Assembly (NCBI GenBank): GCA_038503075.1
Contig: JBCAML010000009.1
Span: forward strand, 1,054,001-1,118,000
Direction of reading: 5' to 3'
Source: Gyromitra esculenta
Taxonomy: Eukaryota > Ascomycota > Pezizomycetes > Pezizales > Discinaceae
Length of the DNA: 64,000 bases
The position numbers were made by a program, and so were the translations under genes. The notes below the pieces were generated by a model. That model saw nothing but the letters and a program-made list of their open reading frames with translations. It was not told the origin of the DNA and did no database searches. Below, piece by piece: positions 12,413-22,002 of the stretch; within the stretch, counting starts at the first letter, position 1; every line of letters begins with the position of its first letter.

Positions 12413-13254
12413 CTACTCCTCCGGCTCGGCCACGCGCGCCTTGATGATGGCCACGTCGTCCACCGGCTTGTCCTGCGTGTCCGTCTTGACCAGCCCCATC
12501 CGCTGCACGATGCGCATCCCCGACGTGACCCGCCCGAAGATCGTGTGCTTCCCGTCCAGCCACGGCGTCGGCGCCAGCGTGATGAAGCTGTGAATACCGT
12601 GTCAGTCAGCTCGAGCGCGGGCAGGCGGGAGAGGGACTGCGTACAACTGCGAGCCGTTGGTGTTGGGCCCCGAGTTCGCCATCGACAGAATCCCGGCGCC
12701 GGTGTGCTTCAGGTTCGGGTGGATCTCACTGCCGCCAGCGCCCCCGTCAGTGCTCGAACGCCGCCGCTCTGCCGCCAGAACTCACTCACTCGTCAAACTT
12801 CCCGCCGTAGATCGAAGACCCGCCTCGGCCTGTCCCGGTGGGGTCGCCGCCTTGGATCATAAAGTCTGGAATGACCCGGTGGAACTGCGGGGGCGCGGCG
12901 CATCAGCGTGGGCTTTGCGGGGGGGGGAGGAGGGAGGAGGAGGAGGGAGGAGGAGGAGGAAAGAGGGAAGAGGAAGGAGGCGCCGCACCGGACAGCTATT
13001 GTAGTACCCATTCTTCACGAGCGTTTCGAAATTGCGGCAGGTCTAGAACAGCAGCGCAGTCAGCCTTCTCTGCATCTGTCTGCAGAATCCCCAGAGACCG
13101 GGCACACACCTTGGGAGCGTGGTCGGTGTAGAGCTCGAGGGAGATGCTGCCCTGCACACGAGAGTCAGCAAGCCGGCCAGGACAGCGCGCACCGCAAGGG
13201 CCAGAGAGAGCCGCAGTTCACCATAGTCGTGTCGAGGATGATTTTGGTGGCCAT
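12413..13254 (-). CDS. Cyclophilin, PPIL1/Cyp1-type peptidyl-prolyl isomerase
   Basis: Catalyses cis-trans isomerisation of X-Pro bonds; the PPIL1 subgroup is spliceosome-associated. Six exons: 13254-13222, 13151-13110, 13042-12989, 12884-12790, 12728-12645 and 12587-12413, giving 160 aa, the size of PPIL1. It begins [11 protein letters not shown] and continues with the core motif [20 protein letters not shown], which contains the catalytic Arg and Gln. Next come [20 protein letters not shown] and [11 protein letters not shown]; the Trp of the cyclosporin site is present as [20 protein letters not shown] lines up without gaps with PPIL1 (YYNGTKFHR). It is GC-rich like TRP4 downstream, and shares a 230-bp divergent promoter region with BDP1. 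Confidence 0.92.
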
Positions 13255-13484
13255 CGCGTGTCCCTTGCCGTCGACTGTCGGCGCTGTGAATAGCTCGGTG
13301 TGGTGTTGAGTTCTTGTGCGGCTCCGTGCAGTGCCCACATGTACCCACCGCTGTTCCCCGTTGTACCCCAGCCCGCGTTCCTGCAGTATTCAGCATTTAC
13401 TCCCCCACCACCACCACCACCACCACCACCCAGCCCTCACCACACACCACCACTGTGTACAGAAACGCAGCTATATCACCAGCC
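13255..13484. promoter_or_regulatory. Divergent promoter region between cyclophilin and BDP1
   Basis: The start codons of the two genes are 230 bp apart and face away from each other, so both promoters must lie here or overlap the 5' UTRs. A (CCA)n tract occupies about 13405-13434, near the BDP1 side. No TATA box is obvious. Confidence 0.6.
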
Positions 13485-15527
13485 ATGAGCTCAGTTGTTA
13501 GTAGGTTTCCTGTCCCTCCCTCTCTACGTCCGGCCATCTCGTCCCATACCCAAACAATCCGTTTCGTCCGATTCTGACACCCCCCCAGACAAATCCAAAA
13601 ACAAGTTCGTCCCTAAAGCCAAAGCCCGGCCTCGTCCTGGCGCTGCCCCCCTCTCTCACACGGCGCCCACCCCTCCCCCTCCAAAAGCGGTCGAAGATCC
13701 CACAGTCTCGGCGCCAAAACCAAGCCCAGCAGCAGTTCGAGACAAAACACCTACGCCGCAGCAGCAGGATGCTTCCCATGAGCCGTCGCCGCGGTCCCGT
13801 AGTGGCATACCAGGTCTACGGACGACGAGCGCTGTGCCGGTGGTGATACCGCGTCCTCGTGCTGCGAGTGAAGAGGAGGCGGTGGACTCCGAACCGCTTT
13901 TGCGCGCGCAGCGGATTCCGGCGGTGAGGTCGTCGGACGGTCGTGGGGCTACGATAATACCGGCTGTGGTATCAGCTGTGTCTGGAGAGGATATCGTGGG
14001 CGAGGCTGTGGATGCCGGGGCTGCAAATGGTCAAGGGAAGGGTAGGCCGAAACGCACAAGGACCAAAGGAAACCCGGATGACTCTCAAGACGCCGTCGAG
14101 GAAGGGGACGAACAGGCCGCTGAAGAAGACGATACCGCCGAAGACGCCGAATTCGTTCAGCAGTCGCAGAAGAAAAAGACGCCCCAGAAACGGAAACGGA
14201 AATCTATCCCCGGCAACGAACCCACCGCCACCGCCGCTGCAAAGAAAGCTACCCCCCGGAAGAAGCGTCCTGCTACTGAGGCATCTGACCCTGAAGATGC
14301 CACTGCCGGGGAAGGAGTGCAAGGGGAGGCTGTCGAAGGCGAAGCTGCTGCTGCTGCACCAAAAGCAAAGAAGAAGCGTGGTCCGGCAAAAGCTAAAACC
14401 CCAACGGATCCCAAGGCACCGGGCACCGGGAAACCTCGCGGCCGTCGTCGCGCCGAGTCACCGGAAGACGGAGAATCCCAGGAAATCGCCATCGGCGTGG
14501 TCAAGATGAAGGACCTGTGCCGCGACCTGCGCATCGGGAAGAAATCGAAACGTTTCTTTGAGCTGCAGCAGATGGATTTCACGAAGCTGGCGAAGGAACA
14601 GGAAGAGCGGGCCGAGAAGGAGCGGAGGATCCAAAACGGGGAAGAGGAAGAAGGGGAGGGACACGAGACTACCGAGGAGAGGCTGGAGAGACTGGCGAAC
14701 GAACGGAGTCGGCGGACGTGAGTTTTTCTAATCTACACATATACCCTCACAGCTGGGCTAACGGGTCCAGCATGAATGCCCCTCAGATGCGCATAGTCAA
14801 CGGCCAGATCGTCCTCGACAACGAATCACTCCACATCGACCGCCGCGAACGCGACGCTGTCGACGAAAGCATCATGGAGGTGGTCGAGGAGAGCCAGAAC
14901 AGTCGTCTTGTCAACTCGCAGACGTGGTCCAAGCGGGAAAAAGTCGAGAAGTGGGACGCGGCGTCGACGGAGAAATTCTACGAGGCATTGAGCATGTTTG
15001 GTACCGATTTTGAGATTATCAGCAGGATGTTTGTTGGGAGGAGTCGCAGGCAGATGAGGAATAAATTTAATAACGAGGAGAGGAAGCATCCCGAGAGAGT
15101 CACGGCTGCTCTAAGGACAAGGATCTCTGTTAGTGAGTGTATATCCTGCCGGCTACCGTTATCTGGGTAGCGCTCGCTGACCAGGGTTGCAGATATCGAC
15201 GAGTATTCCATCATGGCAGATCAACAGTTTCCAGAACCCCAAGAGTTGGAAGACGAGTTGCAGAAGCTCCGCGAGGCCCACGAGGCAGACGAACTCGCTG
15301 CTGCTGGGCACGCAGTGGCTATGGAGAAAGAGCGTCAAGAGGTTGCGAATGCCCTGATGCACGAAGGTGATAATGCAGTTGCAGTAGAACAGAATAAGAA
15401 GACGCGGAAAAAGAAGGGTGCCAAGGGGAAGGCTGGTGCTGGCCAAGAGGAAGAAGTATTGATGATGAGTAGAGAGGAGTACGAAGCGGAGCGGGCAAGG
15501 GAGCTTGCAGAGGCAGAGGAGATGTAG
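13485..15527 (+). CDS. BDP1: TFIIIB subunit B'' (Bdp1), RNA polymerase III initiation factor
   Basis: Bdp1 completes TFIIIB with TBP and Brf1 on Pol III promoters. Exons are 13485-13500, 13589-14717, 14753-15132 and 15193-15527 (619 aa). The first exon is only 16 nt; spliced, the protein starts MSSVVNKSKNKFVPK, matching the conserved N-terminal NKS..FxPK motif of Bdp1. A long low-complexity basic/acidic region (KKKTPQKRKRKS, AAAPKAKKKRGPAKAK) precedes MRIVNGQIVLD and the extended SANT domain (TWSKREKVEKWD, FYEALSMFGTDFEIIS, GRSRRQMRNKFNNEE). The acceptor of exon 3 could be 14752, used here, or a CAG about 21 nt downstream in the same phase. The C-terminal exon is Glu/Lys-rich. Confidence 0.93.
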
Positions 15528-16039
15528 ATGGGCTGTACAAAAATAACCTAGGGTTTGTAAATACGTTTATTGGGTCAAGACTAGTTGTAGGCGCTTTTTT
15601 TTCTTTTTTCTTTCGTTAAGAATGGGGTGAATTTCACTCTGGCTTTCATCCAAGGACTGACGTGGAAATTACAGGTTGGCGGGTTTTTCCCCGGGCTGCT
15701 GGCTTGGGATCATGCAATATCACTCGTTGATAGTCTTCTACTTTCGTCTGAACACAGTACTGAAAAAGCTGCTGACTGGGGATCTCTGCTTACAATACAA
15801 TCTTAACCAGCTAGATTTTTGAATCCATCCGAAGTCTATATAAAGTTGGCCATGTAATTCTATAGTGGGTGGAGTGTTCGTTCCATAGAATGGGCTGATT
15901 CCAGTGGCGGTTATATAACGCTTTTTTATTTATTTTTCTGCTGATTTTTCTTTGCTAAATTACATCACCCACTGATTTTGAGCATCAGCAGCCAATCCTC
16001 CATCAGCACCTCTGCACGTCTGCTATTACCTGAAGTTAC
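15528..16039. other. Intergenic region between BDP1 and the zinc-finger gene
   Basis: No gene seen. There is a T-run after BDP1 (about 15596-15612) and two TATA-like stretches (CTATATAAAG near 15836; TTATATAACG near 15912), 120-205 bases before the next start codon. Confidence 0.5.
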
Positions 16040-17590
16040 ATGCAAATCTTCAGCGATCCTCTGTGCACCGACATGTCGCTGCAAGCCACGCCTGTGTGTT
16101 CGTCCGCATCCTCATCCACGCCTATGCTTTCATCAAAACCCCCTTCCCCTGCTGCCGAGATCCCACAGACGGATACGCAACTCCTCACGGCTTCAGTCCG
16201 CAGGAAATTCAGAGCCAGTGATAAAAGGCCATACCCGTGCACATATTCTGGCTGTAAGAAGCGATACTCATCTGCTGTATACCTCGAGAAACACAAGTGC
16301 CATCACCCAAGGCCGTTCGTCTGCCGCTACACTCCCTGCACCACTGCCCTCGTATCCCCAGAGGATCGGAACTCCCACGAGGTGAATGTCCATGGTAAGG
16401 ACGAAAACGCGGATCTTGTATGTTATCTCTGTGGATTCACTAGGCCTGGCAAACGCAACATATCCGATCATCTTCGGCACTGCCATTCAGACTTCGACAG
16501 GAAGGATGCGCTGGCTATAATCGTGGATAATCGTGGATTGGGCTACAGGGGAGTTGCAGTTCAAGCGCAGCAGCGTGTGGCTCGAACGCTCTCTGAGGAT
16601 CTACCGATGCTTGTTTGCTACATTTGTGGATTCTCTAGCAAGGATGGGGCGAAAATGAGGAGACATTTGGCGTCCCACCACAAAAATGTCACCGTCAGGG
16701 ACGCTATGGCTAGGATTAGGGGTGGTGGGAGCGTTAGTGACGCAGGTAGTGGGAGCCACGATATCTCTCCTCTCCCTCGCTGTCTTTACGCAGCCTCTAC
16801 GACAGATGTGGCTGAAGGTCTGAATTACGCTTCAGATCATAATGAGGACGTCGCTATGAAGGATGTCCCGGCCAGAGCCACCATGACTGAAAACTCAGTC
16901 GCGATGGAAACTAAGGACGAAGACGTTGACGAAGACGTTGACTACAAGAATATCCTTGTTTGCTATATCTGCAACTACTCGACCGAGGAGAGTATCGATA
17001 TGCGTAATCATGTCTGCTTGGACCACGAAGGTGTTGGTCTAGGGGAAACGATGGGACGGGTACTAAATGGTTTAGAGATCAACGAAAAAGTACTGATAGG
17101 CTTAGATGACCTTAGGAAATCGCTGAATGCCTGTGAGCTTTGCGGTTTTTCTACAGGGAACAGAACTAAAATACGGGGCTATGGCTTGGAAAATCAAGAC
17201 GAATTCAAAGCGGAGGGTTCTACAAAAATAAACGAAATCGGTACTATAATCAGCCCAGAGGATACTACGACTGTGAAAAAGGCGCACGTTACGAAGACCT
17301 CCCCTAACTTCCCCGAACGTGACCTGATAGCTGTACTAGAGAAGGATGTGTGTGTTCATATCTTGCGTCACTACGAACACATCAGCCGGGGAGGAAATAT
17401 GAATACGGCGATAAGATATCCAAGCTTGAAGCAGGAGGCCCTGGACGCATCTCTGCCCATCTGTTACATTTGCGGTTTCTCTACTGCAAAGCCCCACAAT
17501 ATGTACCGACACGTCTTGCGCAACCACAGGCACATCGACATACAGAAAGCTATGAAAATAATCATTGCAGCTATAGTTCCCAGCGAGTGA
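16040..17590 (+). CDS. C2H2 zinc-finger protein with a repeated CYxCGF finger module
   Basis: Open frame of 516 codons; I do not recognise an orthologue. After a Ser/Pro-rich start there is one conventional finger (CTYSGCKKRYSSAVYLEKH, about residues 74-93) and a second Cys/His cluster (CRYTPCTT). Then comes a repeated unit of about 40 residues beginning CYLCGF, CYICGF, CYICNY, CELCGF and CYICGF (nucleotides about 16420, 16615, 16960, 17130, 17460). Each is followed 8-12 residues later by H..H and then a helix ending with an Ala-Met/Ala-Leu pair. The fourth copy lacks both His in place. A potential 90-nt in-phase intron (17241-17330: GTACTA, CTAAC at 17304, TAG) lies inside that copy. It could be a transcription factor or nucleic-acid-binding protein. 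An internal Met at 16073 is an alternative start. Confidence 0.75.
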   Translation: MQIFSDPLCTDMSLQATPVCSSASSSTPMLSSKPPSPAAEIPQTDTQLLTASVRRKFRASDKRPYPCTYSGCKKRYSSAVYLEKHKCHHPRPFVCRYTPCTTALVSPEDRNSHEVNVHGKDENADLVCYLCGFTRPGKRNISDHLRHCHSDFDRKDALAIIVDNRGLGYRGVAVQAQQRVARTLSEDLPMLVCYICGFSSKDGAKMRRHLASHHKNVTVRDAMARIRGGGSVSDAGSGSHDISPLPRCLYAASTTDVAEGLNYASDHNEDVAMKDVPARATMTENSVAMETKDEDVDEDVDYKNILVCYICNYSTEESIDMRNHVCLDHEGVGLGETMGRVLNGLEINEKVLIGLDDLRKSLNACELCGFSTGNRTKIRGYGLENQDEFKAEGSTKINEIGTIISPEDTTTVKKAHVTKTSPNFPERDLIAVLEKDVCVHILRHYEHISRGGNMNTAIRYPSLKQEALDASLPICYICGFSTAKPHNMYRHVLRNHRHIDIQKAMKIIIAAIVPSE

Positions 17591-18458
17591 GAACATGGTT
17601 TTAGGGGAGGGGCTTGGAGTCTTCGTCCGCAGTTTGGGTTCGCAATTTCACCGCAGAAATTTTAGAGAGTTTTTTTTCTAGAGATAGGGCAATCAAATGC
17701 ATAATCTTTGTTAACGTAGCTAATGAGATCTTTGTAAAGTTGAACTTACTACCGTCCTGTTTAAACCTACACTCTTGCCCCTGAATATTTCTGAATATTA
17801 CCAAACTCCGTTCGGTTCGTACAAACTCAATGTATTTGGGTTGCGTACAGTTGTATTATCTGGAGGGGAGGGTTCGAGTCCAGCACTTTTAACAACTTGG
17901 AAAAAGAGTGTCGTTTTACTACTGGCTGCAGTACAGTTTGGTCGATTCGTTCGGATTTCTGATATGATTTAAACTCATTCTATTTGACTTTAGGTATAAA
18001 GTATCGCCATAAATTCGAAACTATGAGATTCGGTATCTTCTTGGTGTATTACAACAGAAGAGCAAGGTGTTTTGCTGCATAACCAAGCTCAGCCTTAACC
18101 GCAGCTCTCAACATCAATGAAAACTAAGATCCTTCCTTTGCATGAATAGACATCTACGTATTAACGGGGAGATATGCATGTAAAAGGGGTTGTATGAAAT
18201 CCCCTACGTAAAGGCCCGAAACAAACTTCGCCTTTGCCATTAACGACCCCTGGTGTACCTACCACTTTTCACATACACTGAGCTTAAAATTTATTAGGAA
18301 AGCAAACAAAGGAGTTTTCTTTATTCTAGGGTATAGAAACTGCACGCGAGTCGGATCCTCCCATATAACATGCAGCTCTTAATTGGCTATCAAAACGAAA
18401 CCCTTCCTCTGCAAGTCCTCCAGAAACCTCTTTCCCAGGGCTTGATTTTACATCTTGT
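17591..18458. other. Intergenic region, AT-rich
   Basis: No supportable gene. Some stretches are mildly open but short. A GGTTCGAGTCC string at 17871-17881 looks like a tRNA T-loop but has no matching arms around it. Confidence 0.5.
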
Positions 18459-19388
18459 TCAAATAGGAGCTTCTCTTCGAGGATTAGACGTTAATGAAAT
18501 ACTAGGCCTTGTCGCATTCTTAAGCCAGCTCGATCTTGACGGGATCACCCAAAGTGCACCATCATCGTGAGTCCTCCAACCCAGCTCTCTAATCAAAGCT
18601 TGCTCAACACCAGCTTGATGATAAGAATATGATTTTCCTATAGCCATCCTAATTGTAGGTCTTTCGCTGTCCGTGGCCCTCATGTAATTGTAACGGACTA
18701 GATCGTAATAAGTGGGAACATCAGTGAGACACAATTCATCCCTTTCATGCTCATTAGCCCCACATATCGCATCGAAAAGATCTAAAAGTCTTGCATTGCT
18801 GCAGAAAAGATGCGTCGTATGACCTATATTCGCATGATCGTGACCTTCGCATGCTATGTTGAGGTCCTCCGAGTAAAGTTCGAGGTTCCAGTAGATTTTG
18901 ATTGTCTGATGGTAATGGCTTCTGGGTTGATGGCAAAGTACCCATTCTGAGACTTGGCCACCTGCTAAAAGCAAGCCTGTAAGTTTCTCATGCATCCCCA
19001 TGGTTCCACGAACCAAAACCTCGCCGAAGAACGGATGAACGACATAGCTGGTACCAGCGGGCAGTGTAGCTTCTTTAAGTCCCTGTACACTAGGCACAGG
19101 TTCGTAGAACCACTGCCCAATGCCATTAGTAACAATGAACACGTACTGGCAGCCTAAATCGACGAACTCAACAACGAAATCTGTTAGAAAAGCTTTCTTT
19201 GGACGCTTCAGATAGAATAGTGGGCCTTTATCGGAGTGCTCCTCTTCCTGATCCTTCTTCCAAAGCCTTTGGATCTTGGAATCTACCTCCTCCTCCTTGT
19301 TGTTAGCCCCTAAAACAACAATCTTTTGCCTCGAAGGGTCCGCCTTTGAGCAGCGGACTCGGTAGTGCATTTTGATGTAGGATGACAA
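18459..19388 (-). CDS. Orphan protein, 309 aa, function unknown
   Basis: A single uninterrupted frame of 309 codons on the minus strand, well above what chance allows in this AT-rich DNA. I recognise no family. The protein starts MSSYIKMHYRVRCSK (a second Met lies seven residues in). It has a charged stretch with EEEVDSKIQRLWKKDQEEEH and a mixed alpha/beta-looking middle (FVVEFVDLGCQYVFIVTN, SYVVHPFFGEVLVRG). A Cys/His-rich segment follows around residues 180-235 (HYHQTIKIYW, CEGHDHANIGHTTHLFC), and the tail is basic. There is no signal peptide or clear membrane span. It is divergent from the next orphan gene. It could be a lineage-specific accessory gene; no function is claimed. Confidence 0.6.
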   Translation of the reverse strand: MSSYIKMHYRVRCSKADPSRQKIVVLGANNKEEEVDSKIQRLWKKDQEEEHSDKGPLFYLKRPKKAFLTDFVVEFVDLGCQYVFIVTNGIGQWFYEPVPSVQGLKEATLPAGTSYVVHPFFGEVLVRGTMGMHEKLTGLLLAGGQVSEWVLCHQPRSHYHQTIKIYWNLELYSEDLNIACEGHDHANIGHTTHLFCSNARLLDLFDAICGANEHERDELCLTDVPTYYDLVRYNYMRATDSERPTIRMAIGKSYSYHQAGVEQALIRELGWRTHDDGALWVIPSRSSWLKNATRPSISLTSNPRREAPI

Positions 19389-20230
19389 TCGATCGAGTAG
19401 CCAATGTCTTAAATTTAAGAAATAGGAGTGAATGAAGCACTGAATAGAGATGCTTACTACTTTTCAGAGTATTAGAATAGCGATGAAGGGGTTGGGAGAT
19501 CTTTGGTGGGATTTAAAAGTAGCGTGAGGTGAGATAAAATATACGTGGGGCTGTAGAGCGGGCTCGTAAGCTCGTGGATGTTCGGTGCTAGCAGCTAAAA
19601 CTGATTTTATGCACGTAACACTGCAACCCCAACCTAAATTTACTCGTTTGTCTAACTGTGGGAACAACATTTTATGATCTTTGACTAAAGTACAGACTCC
19701 GAAAATCCTGCCCCAAGAAAAGCTCCTTGAAAAATCTATAGAAAAACACATGTTATGCTAAATCAGGCTCAACAGGCGCGCGCAAAAGGTTTAATCTATA
19801 TTGCAGTGAAGAGCACAAACAAATGGGTTAAGTACGTAGTACATGTACCTGAGTGACTTATGTGATTATGTTTTGAATCAAGTCCATGGAGTTGCTCAAG
19901 CTAATTTGAGGTACTATAGGCGTTTATATCTAGTGTAAAGCTGCTATTAGACGCTATTTATCTTGTTTGAAGGCGTTATTTGCTCCTAATCGGTGGTAGA
20001 GTTGTGTAGGGGTTGGGCTAGGTACGCCCTTGCCCTTATATTAGAGTAGTTTGAAAACTCCTGAAAACGCTTACTGGCTTTTGTAAAATTCTTATTTTTT
20101 GGTCGAGGAGATAACCCAGAAATCTGGCCGCCTGCTTATCGCAATCTTCTACAATCATTCTACTGCTATAACCCCAGGCTTTCCGTGAAGAATGCTTTTG
20201 TGGAGGCGAAGGGTGATTCTGCTAGATGTC
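19389..20230. other. Spacer between two divergent orphan genes
   Basis: About 0.84 kb, AT-rich. It carries the palindrome GTACATGTAC at 19839-19848. No gene recognised. It would have to hold the promoters of both flanking orphan genes. Confidence 0.5.
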
Positions 20231-21355
20231 ATGCTTTCTCGGTGGCCTCGTGGTCCTAGTGGCCCAATTCGCCATTTCAATCCAACTATCTGTCCACTCC
20301 TACACACTTCGTGCTTCTCCATAAGAACATAACTGTATTGCCCAGAAAGCTATATAACCTAAACTACCTTTACGGACACTTCGCAATGGGTATAGTCCCA
20401 GATTTAGTAAACTTTCCTACACAACCTTTCAAGGAGGGATCTGTATTGATTATCGAGGGTTGTTCCAACTGGAATGGTGTTGGGCCATACGAATATTTCT
20501 CTGTTAAGCTCACGCCAGGATTTTATAACGCGGTCAGATTTTGGCAGAACTTGGTCGCAAGACGCCTGCGTTTCCTTGAGTCGATCAACCAAGTCAAAAA
20601 GCTTGATGGGATGTTTAGCAAGTGTCCGCCTTTAGGAATTCTGCTCGTTGGTCATCGTAGCGCGTTTAGAAGGCTTGATACCTTGCTATTGCACATGGAT
20701 AAACGTGAGTCATTGAGCTCTCCTCTTACGAGAGGCGATTTTGACTAAGTGCATGCCATACGACCTTGCAGAGCTCGGGATAAAGAAGAATGAATTTGAG
20801 GGCGATGGCTTTGAGGACAGTCGATTGTATGAGTTGCTAGTTCATGATGCTGCAGATGCACTTCGGGCTGGGCTTGAAGAAGCGATGTCGAAGGCTTTTA
20901 AATCGCCTGACAGATATCGTAAGGAAAACGCTTTAAGGACTATAGACGGCCTATTCCCATCGTTAGTTTACACTCCGTTCTCTAGTACTGCTTGTTTGAA
21001 CTGTTTAATGCTGATTTATCATGTTAATCACAGTCTACGCTCGAACAAAAAGTCTATAGAGCTCATGGATAGGAATCTGGTCTACCTCAAGACGTGGACC
21101 CGCCGCATCATTTTGGAAAGTAAGGAGGAACGGGAGCAGTTCCCGAATCTTAAACAAGATTTGGAGCTTTTTCAGTATCCGAAATCGAAGTGGAAGCTTG
21201 GTCGCCGATGGAATACATCACTATCTCTTCGCTGTGGGCCAAAGAAAGGTTATTATGACGCGAACGGAATTTTTGCCAAAAGCTCTGCAAGAATTTCTAC
21301 CTTGGAGTTCGACAAGGGATTCTATCGGGAAGACTTGGGGACTGGGTGTTTTTAG
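20231..21355 (+). CDS. Orphan two- or three-exon gene, function unknown
   Basis: Two overlapping open frames are joined by a clear intron at 20705-20771: donor GTGAGT, branch TGACTAAG, acceptor CTTGCAG, phase kept (...HMDK|QLGIKK...). The 5' end is less sure. One solution starts at ATG 20231 with an 11-nt exon and an intron 20242-20345, phase-consistent, giving 317 aa. Otherwise the first in-frame ATG is 20386 (MGIVPDLVNF). I recognise no family. Visible parts are VLIIEGCSNWNGVGPYEYFS, a basic region RRLRFLESINQVKK, GILLVGHRSAFRRLDTLLLH, and a helical C-terminal half with DAADALRAGLEEAM and YLKTWTRRIILE. No signal peptide is obvious. Confidence 0.55.
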
Positions 21356-22002
21356 GACGGCGAGCTGAAAAACATCTGAATTTACTTGAAGCATTATAAG
21401 CGTACCAAACTGGTAGGAATTCCCCAAAATACGGCGGTATTGACACTAAAAGCGCATATCCAAGTGTCTCGCTTGGGAGTAGGATACCGAGAAGGGGTTT
21501 ATTGAATTGGATTTGGAGAACTTGGACGTGTTGTTTTGTTTGTTTCGTCGTGCTTATTTTTTGATTTTGGTATTTTTTGGTTTGATCCAGCACGTTCTTT
21601 GCTATGGGTGCTCCTTCTCATCGTAGTAAGTATCCGAGTGTTAGAAGATTTCTTCCCAGCATAGTCAGTTCTAACATGCTTCGGGGACTGCTTTAGTGGG
21701 CTTCAGTTTGGATACGAACAGTAGGCTTCTTCTAGGTTATGTTCAGTCTACAATTAATTTATCTTTATCCAACGCTACTACATATACTTGTTTATTTAAG
21801 GGGAGGGCGAAGAGAATAACGAAAGGGCCGATCGAGTGATGCAACATGACTATCTTCAACCCATTAACCGGAGCGGAAAAACTATTAGTCCGACTATCGA
21901 CACCTCCAGAAAATATCACTAGCTTCCCTCCCACTAAACCTCTAACAGTTTCACCAATATTCCACCCTCTGTGCAGCCAAAACCACCAGAGAAATAACGA
22001 AA
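21356..22002. other. Intergenic region upstream of BMT5
   Basis: AT-rich, T-runs near 21530-21585. No gene recognised. The last 150 bases hold the BMT5 5' UTR and promoter. Confidence 0.5.

Noticed and set aside
11485..12444. 319-codon frame on + across TRP4 and its promoter
   Set aside because: Same shadow effect; it also reads through tandem repeats as a Cys/Gly/Ser series and ends in the cyclophilin 3' region.
12961..12990. Apparent missing Val in the cyclophilin (CPVFHR expected)
   Set aside because: Expected only from CypA-type proteins; PPIL1-type proteins have the same spacing (YYNxxxFHR), so nothing is missing.
17871..17881. tRNA-like T-loop GGTTCGAGTCC
   Set aside because: No matching acceptor, D or anticodon arms within 80 bases on either strand.
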